This document shows, in pieces, positions 25,701 through 33,554 of a stretch of DNA of 64,000 nucleotides (positions are counted from its first letter, which is position 1; every line of letters starts with the position of its first letter). Source of the stretch: Paraburkholderia caffeinilytica (GTDB taxonomy: Bacteria; Pseudomonadota; Gammaproteobacteria; Burkholderiales; Burkholderiaceae); the NCBI RefSeq assembly GCF_003368325.1, contig NZ_CP031466.1, forward strand, positions 3,224,001-3,288,000, in the 5' to 3' direction. The notes beneath the pieces are model-generated. The model worked only from the letters and a program-made list of their open reading frames with translations, had not been told where the DNA came from and ran no database searches. The translations under genes were made by a program, and so were the position numbers.

Positions 25701-25802
25701 CAAGGACTTGCGTAAATGCTGCGCGAGCGGCGTCGTCAAGCGTGCCGCGGACGGGACCAGATGGATCGGCTTGACGAGCAAAGCGGAAGTGGAGGTCGTC
25801 AT
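22782..25802 (-). CDS. FAD-linked D-2-hydroxyacid dehydrogenase with Fe-S domains (YdiJ-like)
   Basis: A 1006-residue fusion. An N-terminal FAD_binding_4 domain (PLLARGAGTSQCGQ) is followed by a FAD-oxidase C domain, then a ferredoxin-like region with CNNNGHC near residue 596 and CVSCKGCKRDCP near 655, and finally CCG domains (CCGRTF, SCCGMAGSFG). Size and order match E. coli YdiJ, a D-2-hydroxyglutarate dehydrogenase, and related D-lactate dehydrogenases. It oxidises a D-2-hydroxyacid and passes electrons to the respiratory chain. It is the last gene of the operon with a hydratase, MFS carrier and aminotransferase. Confidence 0.88.
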   Translation of the reverse strand: MTTSTSALLVKPIHLVPSAARLTTPLAQHLRKSLRGDVLFDAASRGRYSTDASIYQITPVGVVVPRDQDDLRIALEIARSEKVPLLARGAGTSQCGQTVGEALVIDTSKWLNNIVAFDADARTVTVEPGVVLDHLNAWLKPHGLWFPVDVSTAAQCTIGGMAGNNSCGSRSIEYGNMVHNVEAIDAILADGSEARFASLREAPQGARLQQIVEGVKQIAQRERDEIVARVPKVLRRVAGYNIDVFDCQNPRAYTDDGIANLAHLLVGSEGTLAFSRQLTLKLAPLPTHKTLGVVNFPTFWQSMDLTQHIVKLKPVAVELVDRTMIDLAMSNPAFRPVIEKALVGEPQAILLVEFAGEDRDRQLASLKQLTELMADLGLPDSVVEMPAANEQKALWEVRKAGLNIMMSMKGDGKPVSFIEDCAVPLEHLAEYTSRLTDVFHRHGTEGTWYAHASVGTLHVRPILDMRRDGAVKMRAIAEEAAALVREYKGAYSGEHGDGLCRGEWVAWQYGPRLNQAFTEIKTLFDPDNRFNPDKIVRPPKMDDARNFRFAPGYQAQRIETALDWSAWNVERDPLTGQETLPGSGNDLSGGLAKAVEMCNNNGHCRKFDAGTMCPSYRVTKDEQHVTRGRANTLRLAISGQLGEGGLASDDVKDTLDLCVSCKGCKRDCPTGVDMAKFKIEARAARVKRHGLRLRDKLVAFMPRYAGMASRVPGLMALADNVPVLSAWFKRAIGFAPERTLPRFKTSFLSGAVTAKPPRGGALKEVLLFVDTFNNNMEPENARAALQVLEAAGYTVHFNTRPGERPVCCGRTFLAAGLVDEAKQEARRMLDLFKPFVARGVPIVGLEPSCLLSLRDEFLHYGFGEEAQRLSKLAFLFEEFLVHEEQAGRLQLALKPLAKEQALVHGHCHQKAFDAFTPVQTVLKWIPELRVSTVESSCCGMAGSFGYEAEHYATSQAMAELSLLPAVRKIDGNTVMVADGTSCRHQIHDGAGVDAIHVARVLAMALQ

Positions 25803-25826
25803 ATCGTCGGCCTATGGATAAGCGGG

Positions 25827-26576
25827 CTAGTACAGCGTCAGGCTGATCGGCGCGAGCCCTTCAATGAGCCCGCTCGCCGTTCCCGCGCTCTGCGGAAAAA
25901 ACATGCCGGTGTATGAACCGGTGGTGACGACCATCTCCGGCGTGATCGCAATACCGCGCGACGTGGCGTGATTGACGAGCCACGTTAGCAGGCGTCGCGG
26001 ATCGCCGGCCGGATTGGCTGGCGTCGTCTCGACCACGTCCCGCCCTTCAAAGCTGAACCGCAACGACGGCGCCACAAACGGAAAGTCCTCGCGATACGGC
26101 GTGAATTCGCCGACGACCAGCGCGCCGTGATTCTGCAAATCCGCGAGTTGGGCGAGCTTGTCGACCTTGGGCCAATCAGCGTAACGGCTCGCCACGATCT
26201 CGATGGTCGCGCCGATCGAGCCGATGCCTGCGTGCACGTCGGCATCGCTATAGGGCGTGGTCGATGGCTCGAAGCGGCGGCCGAAGCGGAACGCAATCTC
26301 CAGTTCGAGTCCCAGCGGCGCAAAGGCTTCACGCGGCAACGGTGCGCCATCGGCGTGCAGATCGCTCGCCGGCAACGGGGCGCCCTGGATCGGGCCGCTG
26401 TCGGACTTCGCGCCGATCTTCCAGCCACCGATCGGTGCGTCCAGTACGCGCAGAATCTCGTGCTGGACCGCGTAGGCGGCGGTGCTGTCTGCAGGTGTTT
26501 GCTCAGGCGGCAACGTATCGAGCGTCAGGTGATTACGGCGCGCGTCGGCGAGACGCTGACTCAGTGAGGTTGTCAT
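25827..26576 (-). CDS. 2-keto-4-pentenoate hydratase / FAH family protein
   Basis: A 249-residue member of the MhpD/fumarylacetoacetate-hydrolase C-terminal fold. Conserved segments are GWKIGAKSDSG, the metal-binding LELEIAF and the ALVVGEFTPY strand. Relatives hydrate 2-hydroxypenta-2,4-dienoates or decarboxylate 4-oxalocrotonate, using Mg2+ or Mn2+. It sits between the MFS gene and the FAD-linked dehydrogenase, so it probably acts on the imported acid or its oxidation product. The exact reaction is unassigned. Confidence 0.82.
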   Translation of the reverse strand: MTTSLSQRLADARRNHLTLDTLPPEQTPADSTAAYAVQHEILRVLDAPIGGWKIGAKSDSGPIQGAPLPASDLHADGAPLPREAFAPLGLELEIAFRFGRRFEPSTTPYSDADVHAGIGSIGATIEIVASRYADWPKVDKLAQLADLQNHGALVVGEFTPYREDFPFVAPSLRFSFEGRDVVETTPANPAGDPRRLLTWLVNHATSRGIAITPEMVVTTGSYTGMFFPQSAGTASGLIEGLAPISLTLY

Positions 26577-26657
26577 TGCTTTAAAGTCGAAGAGAGGGAA
26601 CCGTGCATTCCGAAACGGTGTGTTATGAAACAGCGCATTCCGGACGTTGTATTCCGT

Positions 26658-27944
26658 TTACGCACCCACGCCCGTGGTGGCGTGCGCTTTGTCGGCCGCG
26701 TTGAGTTCGAATTTGCTTTCCGGCTGCATGCGGAACGCGAGCACCACGCCGATCGCCATCAACAGCATGCTGCCGACAAACGGCAACTCCCAGCTGCCGA
26801 AGTAGTCGATCAGGAATCCGCCGACCACCGGCGAGATGATCGCGGCCAATGCCGAGCCGGTGTTCATCATGCCGCTCGCGGTGCCCGAGTATTCCGGCGC
26901 GATGTCCATTGGAATCGCCCACATCGGCCCGATCGTCATTTCGGCGAAGAAGAAGCCCGAGGCAAGACACGCCATCGACAGATACAGGCTGTGCGTGAAC
27001 ATCAACGGAATGAGCGAGAGCAAACAGAACAGCATGCATACCGACACCATCCAGCTCCGTGCACGCTTCAGGCTGCGGGTACGCGTGAAAATCCAGTCGG
27101 TCACGATGCCCCCGAGCGTATCGCCGAGTACGCCCGCAAAAAATACGACCGAGGCGAAGACCGCCGACTTTTGCAGTTGCAGGTGATAGCTATGCAGGAA
27201 GTACTGAGGAATCCAGCTAAGGAACAACCACAAAGTCCAGCCGTAGCAGAAGTACACGATCGTGACCGGCCACATGCGGCGAAACAGTTTTCCCCACGGC
27301 ACGCCAGCCGCTTTCGGCTTCGGCACAGGCAAGACATCGAGTTCTTCGCTCGTGATACGCGGATGATCTTTCGGATGTTCGGTGAACGTGAACGCCCACA
27401 CCGCCACCCACAGCAGGCTGAACACGCCGCAAATGTAGAACGATTCGCGCCAGCCCCAGGTCGCCATCACCAGCACGATCAGGCCGGGCGCCACCGCATT
27501 GCCGATACGCGATGCCGCGTGAGTGATGCCCTGCGCGAAGCCGCGTTTTTCTTTTGCGACCCAGCGCGCCATTGCCGAGGTGGCAGCAGGAAACGTGGCG
27601 CCTTCGCCGAAACCGAGCAACACGCGCGCGGCCAGCAACGAGACGAGACCACCGGCGAAACCGGTCAGCAGCGTCGCCACACCCCAGATGGCGCCGCAGA
27701 AAATCAGCGTGCGTTTCGCACCAAAGCGGTCACTGACCCAGCCGCCGATGATCTGGAAAATCAGATACGGATAAGCGAAGGCGGAAAACACCAGGCCCAC
27801 TTCCGTGTGCGAAAGACCGAACTCCTTGCCAAACCCTGCGGCCGCGGTGCTGACGTTGACGCGGTCAAGGTAGGTGATGAAGTACATGATGCATAGCATC
27901 ACTAGAACGATACTGGTCGCACTGCTCACACGAAACCGCTTCAT
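26658..27944 (-). CDS. MFS transporter, anion:cation symporter family
   Basis: A 428-residue inner-membrane carrier with 12 helices. ACS-family signatures include ITYLDRVNVS in helix 1, GGWVSDRFGAKRTL between helices 2 and 3, and GFGEGATFPAATSAMARW. Such carriers import aromatic acids, hexuronates, glucarate or phthalate. The ATG at 27944 has a GGAGAG site; the frame is open back to 28031. It is co-transcribed with the aminotransferase upstream and with the hydratase and dehydrogenase downstream, and probably imports the hydroxy- or amino-acid used by them. Confidence 0.88.
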   Translation of the reverse strand: MKRFRVSSATSIVLVMLCIMYFITYLDRVNVSTAAAGFGKEFGLSHTEVGLVFSAFAYPYLIFQIIGGWVSDRFGAKRTLIFCGAIWGVATLLTGFAGGLVSLLAARVLLGFGEGATFPAATSAMARWVAKEKRGFAQGITHAASRIGNAVAPGLIVLVMATWGWRESFYICGVFSLLWVAVWAFTFTEHPKDHPRITSEELDVLPVPKPKAAGVPWGKLFRRMWPVTIVYFCYGWTLWLFLSWIPQYFLHSYHLQLQKSAVFASVVFFAGVLGDTLGGIVTDWIFTRTRSLKRARSWMVSVCMLFCLLSLIPLMFTHSLYLSMACLASGFFFAEMTIGPMWAIPMDIAPEYSGTASGMMNTGSALAAIISPVVGGFLIDYFGSWELPFVGSMLLMAIGVVLAFRMQPESKFELNAADKAHATTGVGA

Positions 27945-28085
27945 CGCCTCTCTCCATTGCAGTCTATCGACGGCGCGCCTGGAATGGCGCGCTGTGTCGT
28001 CACCCTTCAGCGGCATACGCTGCGGGTCCATCGCATGTTGATCATGAGCCGCGTTCTGTGCGCGGCTTCGTGAAGGCCCGGACGT

Positions 28086-29306
28086 TTAAGCCGCTGCTTT
28101 CAGCCCCGAGGTTTGCGTCGGCTGGCTCAGCCACTCCATAGCGACGGGCAGGCCGCTTTCCTTGAGCGGCACGCCCGCGAGCCGCAGGCCCATCTCGCAA
28201 CCGGCCAGCGTCGCCAGCAGCATCAGGTCGTTGCAGTCGCCGAGATGGCCGATGCGGAACATGCGGCCTTTCATCTTGCCGAGCCCGGTGCCGAGCGACA
28301 TGTCGAAACGTTCGTAGATGACCTTGCGCACGGCGTCGGCATCGATACCCTCGGGCATCATCACGCCGGTCAGCACCGGGCTATACACGGCGGGATCCGC
28401 GCACTGGATCTCCAGACCCCACGCGCGAACCGCACGGCGGGTGGCTTCCGCAAGACGCTCGTGACGGGCGAACACGTTGTCGAGCCCTTCGCCGAGAATC
28501 ATCTCCAGCGCCTCGTTGAGCCCGTACAGCAGGTTCGTGTTCGGCGTGTACGGCCAGTAGCCGGTCTTGTTCATCTCGACGATGTCGGTCCAGTCCCAGA
28601 AGCTGCGCGGCAGCCTGGCGTGCTTGCTGGCGGCCAATGCCTTCTGTGAGATCGCGTTGAAGCTGATGCCCGGCGGCAGCATCAAACCCTTCTGCGAACC
28701 CGACACGGTGACGTCGACGCCCCACTCGTCATGGCGATAGTCGGCGCAAGCGAGGCCCGAGATCGTGTCGACCAGCAGCAGCGCCGGATGGCCGGCGGCA
28801 TCGATCGCGCGGCGCACGGCGGCGATATCCGAAGTGACGCCCGTGGAGGTTTCGTTATGGACGACGCACACCGCCTTGATCTCGTGTTGCGTGTCGGCGC
28901 GCAGGCGTTCTTCGATCATTTGCGGCTGCACGCCGCGCCGCCAGCCTTCGATGCCAGCCAGGCCGAGGAACTCCGGCTTCAGCCCGAGGCTTTCCGCCAT
29001 CTTTTTCCACAGCGTCGCGAAGTGACCGGTCTCGAACATCAGCACGTGGTCGCCGGGACTCAGCGTGTTCGACAACGCCGCTTCCCACGCGCCGGTGCCG
29101 GAGGCCGGATAGATCACCACCGGTTGCTGCGTCTTGAAGATTTTCTTGATGCCTTCGAGCACCTTCAGACCAAGTTCGCCGAACTCGGGGCCGCGGTGAT
29201 CGATGGTCGGGTAGCTCATCGCACGGAGAATGCGATCGGGCACCGGGCTCGGACCCGGGATCTGCAGGAAGTGACGGCCAGCGGGATGAAAGTCTAGCTT
29301 GAGCAT
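28086..29306 (-). CDS. class V aminotransferase (serine/alanine-glyoxylate type)
   Basis: A 406-residue PLP enzyme. It starts MLKLDFHPAGRHFLQIPGPSP with the family's IPGP motif. The PLP lysine is K206 in VSGSQKGLMLPPG. The closest described families are serine-glyoxylate and alanine-glyoxylate transaminases, which make hydroxypyruvate or pyruvate plus glycine. The ATG at 29306 has GGAGGAG upstream. It is the first gene of the operon and divergent from the GntR regulator. With the D-2-hydroxyacid dehydrogenase it may feed a glyoxylate or hydroxypyruvate route; that is inferred. Confidence 0.88.
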   Translation of the reverse strand: MLKLDFHPAGRHFLQIPGPSPVPDRILRAMSYPTIDHRGPEFGELGLKVLEGIKKIFKTQQPVVIYPASGTGAWEAALSNTLSPGDHVLMFETGHFATLWKKMAESLGLKPEFLGLAGIEGWRRGVQPQMIEERLRADTQHEIKAVCVVHNETSTGVTSDIAAVRRAIDAAGHPALLLVDTISGLACADYRHDEWGVDVTVSGSQKGLMLPPGISFNAISQKALAASKHARLPRSFWDWTDIVEMNKTGYWPYTPNTNLLYGLNEALEMILGEGLDNVFARHERLAEATRRAVRAWGLEIQCADPAVYSPVLTGVMMPEGIDADAVRKVIYERFDMSLGTGLGKMKGRMFRIGHLGDCNDLMLLATLAGCEMGLRLAGVPLKESGLPVAMEWLSQPTQTSGLKAAA

Positions 29307-29319
29307 TGGGCTCCTCCGA

Positions 29320-29336
29320 TTGAATTTTGCATTCAA
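29320..29336. promoter_or_regulatory. palindromic operator candidate for the GntR regulator
   Basis: TTGAAT-TTTGC-ATTCAA is a perfect 6-5-6 inverted repeat just upstream of the aminotransferase Shine-Dalgarno sequence. It lies in the 160-bp divergent spacer. Its size fits FadR-type GntR operators. The assignment is by position. Confidence 0.5.
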
Positions 29337-29468
29337 AAAACTATATCAGATGATCCGTGACGGTCCCAAGGCGAAAATTGCTTGCCGATACCGGTGTTTA
29401 CCCGCGCTATTAACTAATCTTTGTGCTTCCGATAAAATCACACCTAACACGATGTTGAGGGCTTTTGT

Positions 29469-30194
29469 ATGCAAAATTCTGATTTCAATGCGGGTACGAC
29501 CGCCTCTCCGTTGATGCCGAAGGTTGAGCGTCAGCGTTTGCACGACACGGTGGTGGAGCACATTCGCCGCTTTATCGTCGAAGGGGTGCTCGAGCCGGGC
29601 AAGAAACTGAACGAGCGCGAGTTGTGCGAAACGCTCGGGATTTCGCGTACGCCGTTGCGGGAGGCGCTGAAGGTGCTGGCAGCGGAAGGGCTGATCGAGA
29701 TTTCGCCGAACCGCGGCGCGTCGGTGTCGAAGATGTCGGAAGCGGAATTGCGCGAGACCTTCGAATTGATGAGTGGCCTTGAAGCGTTTTCCGGCGAACT
29801 GGCGGCGGAGCGGATGACGGCTGCGGAGCTCGCAGAGATCAAGGCGTTGCATTACGCGATGCTGGCTTGCCGCACGCAGAACGATCTGGCCGGGTATTAC
29901 AGCCGCAACCAGGCGATTCACGACAAGATCAATGAAGCGGCGAGGAATTCAGCACTGCGGCAGACTTATGTCGCGGTGAATCGGCGCTTGCAGGCGCTGC
30001 GGTTCCGGTCGAATTTTCAGATCCCGAAGTGGGATAGCGCGATTCATGATCACGATGAAATGTTGAAGGCGCTCGAAGCGCGGGATGGGAAGAAGTTGAG
30101 CGCGATTCTTCGGCAGCATTTGCTCGACAAACGCGATGCGGTGTTGCAGGTGCAATCGCGGGAAGAGGTGGCGGGGGCGGTGTTGAAGGCTTAA
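29469..30194 (+). CDS. GntR family regulator, FadR/FCD subfamily
   Basis: A 241-residue repressor or activator. The N-terminal winged helix is ELCETLGISRTPLREALKVL (residues ~51-70) with the following recognition wing NRGASVSKM. Residues ~90-225 are an all-helical FCD effector domain that retains the metal-binding Asp/His pattern (NQAIHDKINEA, HDHDEML, LRQHLLDK). It is divergent from the aminotransferase-MFS-hydratase-dehydrogenase operon and almost certainly controls it in response to a carboxylate ligand. The effector is unknown. Confidence 0.9.
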   Translation: MQNSDFNAGTTASPLMPKVERQRLHDTVVEHIRRFIVEGVLEPGKKLNERELCETLGISRTPLREALKVLAAEGLIEISPNRGASVSKMSEAELRETFELMSGLEAFSGELAAERMTAAELAEIKALHYAMLACRTQNDLAGYYSRNQAIHDKINEAARNSALRQTYVAVNRRLQALRFRSNFQIPKWDSAIHDHDEMLKALEARDGKKLSAILRQHLLDKRDAVLQVQSREEVAGAVLKA

Positions 30195-30461
30195 GCGGTT
30201 TTTAGCCTTGAGAGCGCCGCATGAGTTGCGCGCTTGCGGCGTTCGGTTTCTTCTGTTTTTCCAATGTCGTAGGCACGGACAACTTTTGCGTGGCGCGCAG
30301 AAAACTTGTCCCCAAAAAATGTTCAGAAGCCTGTGGACAACCTGAGCACAGTCCACTCAAGTGCTTGACGCCGCACACATATCGTCCGCCGGCTCCTCCG
30401 CAGGCAATGCCCGCGCTCTGTGATAAAAAGTAATCCCCAGCCGCTCACCGAGGCCCCACGC

Positions 30462-32048
30462 ATGTCCTCCGTCATGGCCTTCAAACTCGTCCTGCTGTCG
30501 CTCGCCGCGATGATCGGCCTGCAGCTGCTCGCCAAGCGGCTGCAACTTCCACCGGCCGCGGCGCTTCTGGTCGGCGGCGCCGCGATGGCCTTCGTACCCG
30601 GACTGCCGCCCATCAATCTCGATCCCGAACTGGTCCTGATCGTGTTCCTGCCGCCACTCCTCATGGACGGCGCGTACTTCTCCGTGTGGGACGAGTTCAA
30701 GCGCCATCTCGGCGGCATCCTGCTGCTCGCGATCGGCGCCGTCGTCTTTACAACGCTCGCGGTCGGCATGGTCGCGCATTGGGTCGTGCCGGCCTTACCG
30801 TGGAGCGCATGCTTCGCGCTGGGCGCGGTCGTCTCGCCGCCTGACGCCATCGCCGCAAAAGCCGTGCTGGAGCGCGTCGCGCTGCCGCGCCGCCTGATGG
30901 TGCTCCTCGAAGGCGAAAGCCTGCTCAACGACGCCGCCGGCATCGTCCTGTTCCGCTTCGCCGTCGCCGCCGCGCTGACCGGCACGTTCAGCGCGCAACA
31001 CGCGCTCGGGCAGTTTGCCGTGCTCGGCCTGGGTGGCGTGGCGGTAGGCATCGCGATTGGCTTCGTGGTCGTCAGGCTGCTGCGCTATCTCGACGACGGC
31101 TATCTCATCATCACCGCATCCGCACTCTGTCCGTGGATCAGCTACATTGCCGGCGACATGCTGGACGTCTCGGGCGTCATCGCGACCGTCAGTTGCGGAA
31201 TGGTGCTCGGCTGGCATCAGCATGAAGTCTTCTCAGCCGCGGTGCGCATGCGCGGTACGGCTTTCTGGCAGGTCCTGATCTTCCTGATGGAAGCGCTCGT
31301 GTTCCTTCTGATCGGGCTGTCGCTGCGCGGCGTGGTCGTGCGGCTAGGCGGCGTCGGCGACACGTTGATCGCGCTTGCCCCCGCGGTCGGCGCAGTGATC
31401 GCGGCCGTCGTAGTGTCGCGCTTCGTGTGGGTGTTCGCCGTCGAATGGTTGAAGGGACTCGTGTGCAAGCTGACACGGCGTGCAAACGTCGCGCTCGACT
31501 GGCGCTCGTCGACGGTAACGAGCTGGGCCGGCATGCGGGGCGTGGTAACGCTGGCAATCGCACTCTCCTTGCCCGAGGCGATGCCGGGTCGCGATCTGAT
31601 TCTGGTCGCGTCATTCGCAGTGATTCTCGTGACCGTGCTCGGCCAGGGAACCACGATTGGCGCGTTGATTCGCTGGGTCAAACCGGATAGCGCAAAAGAG
31701 CGTAACGAGCGGCATTTGACCGAGCCCCAGGCGTGGGCGAGGGTCGAAGCGTCGCAGTTTGCCGCCATCCAACCGCTCGTGCACGACGCACAGGGCCAGG
31801 TGATTCACCCGCGCCTGCTAGAGCAATACAGCTATCGGGCACGAATGACCGAAACCCACCAGGACCTGACGGAATATCCCGCCGATGTGCGCACCGCACA
31901 TTACGACGTTGTACTCGCCGCCATAGCGGCCGGACGCAGCGAGTTGTTGCGGATGCATCGATCGGGCCTGATTCACGATGAACTGCTGACCGAGCTGGAG
32001 CGGGATCTCGATTTGCAGGAAATCGCCGCATTGCACGGAAGGGGATGA
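30462..32048 (+). CDS. CPA1 Na+/H+ antiporter (NhaP type)
   Basis: A 528-residue inner-membrane antiporter with about 12 helices and a 115-residue cytoplasmic tail. Conserved CPA1 elements include FLPPLLMDGAYF in helix 3, the ion-binding region GAVVSPPDAIAAKAVL and LLEGESLLNDAAGIVLFRFA, and SWAGMRGVVTLAIALSLPE. It exchanges cytoplasmic Na+ (or K+) for H+ in pH and salt homeostasis. The start at 30462 (MSSVMAFKL) is preferred over 30420, which would add a polar leader. It is monocistronic and convergent with the Met-rich protein gene. Confidence 0.88.
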   Translation: MSSVMAFKLVLLSLAAMIGLQLLAKRLQLPPAAALLVGGAAMAFVPGLPPINLDPELVLIVFLPPLLMDGAYFSVWDEFKRHLGGILLLAIGAVVFTTLAVGMVAHWVVPALPWSACFALGAVVSPPDAIAAKAVLERVALPRRLMVLLEGESLLNDAAGIVLFRFAVAAALTGTFSAQHALGQFAVLGLGGVAVGIAIGFVVVRLLRYLDDGYLIITASALCPWISYIAGDMLDVSGVIATVSCGMVLGWHQHEVFSAAVRMRGTAFWQVLIFLMEALVFLLIGLSLRGVVVRLGGVGDTLIALAPAVGAVIAAVVVSRFVWVFAVEWLKGLVCKLTRRANVALDWRSSTVTSWAGMRGVVTLAIALSLPEAMPGRDLILVASFAVILVTVLGQGTTIGALIRWVKPDSAKERNERHLTEPQAWARVEASQFAAIQPLVHDAQGQVIHPRLLEQYSYRARMTETHQDLTEYPADVRTAHYDVVLAAIAAGRSELLRMHRSGLIHDELLTELERDLDLQEIAALHGRG

Positions 32049-32102
32049 CCCGGCCGCGCCTGACGTTAGCCAAGACGCGAACCGGTCGAACCACGGTGAG
32101 AC

Positions 32103-32396
32103 TCAATGGCCTTTGAAAATATCCAGCAATTGATTTTGCATCTGCATCATTTCATGCGCATGCTTCATCTCCATCTGCGCCATCGTGTCCTGATACTCCA
32201 TTTCCATCTGCATCATTTTCTGCTGGATGCCGATGGCCTGAGCGCGCTGTTCAGGGGTCAGCTTGTCCATCATCATGCTGTACTCAGGTGGCATCAGATA
32301 GGTGCCGGCGCGCCCTATTCCCTGTGCCTGCACAGAACCCGCGATGAGCGCGAGTGGCAACAGGCTGCACATCATCAAAGCTCGAATCGATTTCAT
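32103..32396 (-). CDS. small secreted methionine-rich protein
   Basis: A 97-residue exported protein. The signal peptide (MKSIRALMMCSLLPLALIAG) is cleaved near VQA|QG. The mature ~73 residues are helical and very Met-rich (about 14 Met, with runs such as KMMQMEMEYQD and HEMMQMQNQ), plus two histidines in KHAHE. The layout resembles periplasmic CpxP/Spy-type chaperones or Met-rich Cu(I)-binding proteins. No copper operon is adjacent. The function is inferred only; a role in metal or methionine-oxidation buffering is possible. Confidence 0.7.
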   Translation of the reverse strand: MKSIRALMMCSLLPLALIAGSVQAQGIGRAGTYLMPPEYSMMMDKLTPEQRAQAIGIQQKMMQMEMEYQDTMAQMEMKHAHEMMQMQNQLLDIFKGH

Positions 32397-32662
32397 GTCA
32401 TCTCCAGTTTCAGGTGAGTAGCCGGGGTTTAAAGTCGGCTACGTAGGCGACGCTCAAACGCTCAGACAGACAGGCCGCGGTCGATCCGCTGCACATGACG
32501 AGTCTGGGAATGCAACACCCGGGGACGGCCGCTGTGCCCGATCAACCGGGTGTTTCATGGGTTTAGTCGCGAACGCTTACTGGAAATGACATGCTCGATA
32601 AAAAATGTGCCGATGATTTTTCTTCTGTGCGGCTGTCACTTTCGCCGCGGCACGCCGACTAA

Positions 32663-33301
32663 TTAATCCTTCCAGGACGACCCCAGGATCATCGTGCAGA
32701 AATTCTCACGATGGTAGTGCGGGTCTTTCAGCGCCAGCACGTCCGCTTTCACATTGCCGAAAGTCGTCTCCGGTTTGTGCATCGTGCCGTGCGCGAAGGC
32801 GTCGATAATGCCTTCCTTGAAATGCGCACCGCGCGGGTGGGCGTGGATCACTTCATGGCGCTGGTGTTCGGCGAATTCGTCATAGGCGAGACCCAGCACG
32901 TCCATCTCCACACCCGCTGTCACCAGCGCGACCACCGGCTTCATATATTGCGGAATGCCAGGCGTGGTGTGCAGCGCAATCGAATTCCACACCTGCTCGA
33001 TATCGTCTTCGCCGATGCCATGACGCCGCAGAAAATCACGCGCCGCGTTCGCGCCGTCCACCTCGAAGCGATCATGCTCGCTGCTATACGGTGCGACGAG
33101 TCCCATGTCATGAAACATCGCGCCGATGTACAGCAGCTCGGGGTCGTACTTGAGCTGCTTGCGCGCGCCGGCCAGCGAGCCGAACAGGAACACGCGCCGC
33201 GAATGGTGATAGAGCAACTCGGTTTCGGTATCGCGCACGAGTTGCGTGGCTTCGCGCGCCATCATGCTGTCGGGAATCTGGATGCCTGCGATCGTGGTCA
33301 T
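32663..33301 (-). CDS. HD-domain phosphohydrolase, cyanamide-hydratase-like
   Basis: A 212-residue soluble protein with an HD metal site: H33 in LLYHHSRR and H64-D65 in AMFHDMG, with a further histidine in NSIALHTTPG. The helical N-terminus LVRDTETELLYHHSRRVFLF resembles the cyanamide-hydratase subgroup of HD proteins, which hydrate small nitriles or hydrolyse nucleotides. It is divergent from a GlxA-type regulator, probably its controller. The substrate is not established. Confidence 0.82.
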   Translation of the reverse strand: MTTIAGIQIPDSMMAREATQLVRDTETELLYHHSRRVFLFGSLAGARKQLKYDPELLYIGAMFHDMGLVAPYSSEHDRFEVDGANAARDFLRRHGIGEDDIEQVWNSIALHTTPGIPQYMKPVVALVTAGVEMDVLGLAYDEFAEHQRHEVIHAHPRGAHFKEGIIDAFAHGTMHKPETTFGNVKADVLALKDPHYHRENFCTMILGSSWKD

Positions 33302-33554
33302 GTGAAGTGCTCCATGAAAGACTTGGGTGAACCGGACACGCGGTCTTTGTGAGTCGATAGCGCGTTTGGTATGCTGGTCCGCGATGCTTTTTCTGGCTGC
33401 TTATTCGACCCGTCGAGCAGCGCGTCCGATGAGGCTCAGTATTGGTCAGCCCGCTGTCGCGGGCAATCGTCGCGGACCGTTGAACACTGCCAAACGCACC
33501 GCGTTGACTGCCGCGGGCAGCGAATTCCCGTCCATCGTCAAAGGAACTCACTCG

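Noticed and set aside
32405-32425. Minus-strand CTCACCTGAAAC as a further hairpin unit
   Set aside because: No CCCGAA or CCTGGAA arm and no pairing partner; coincidental match to the loop motif.
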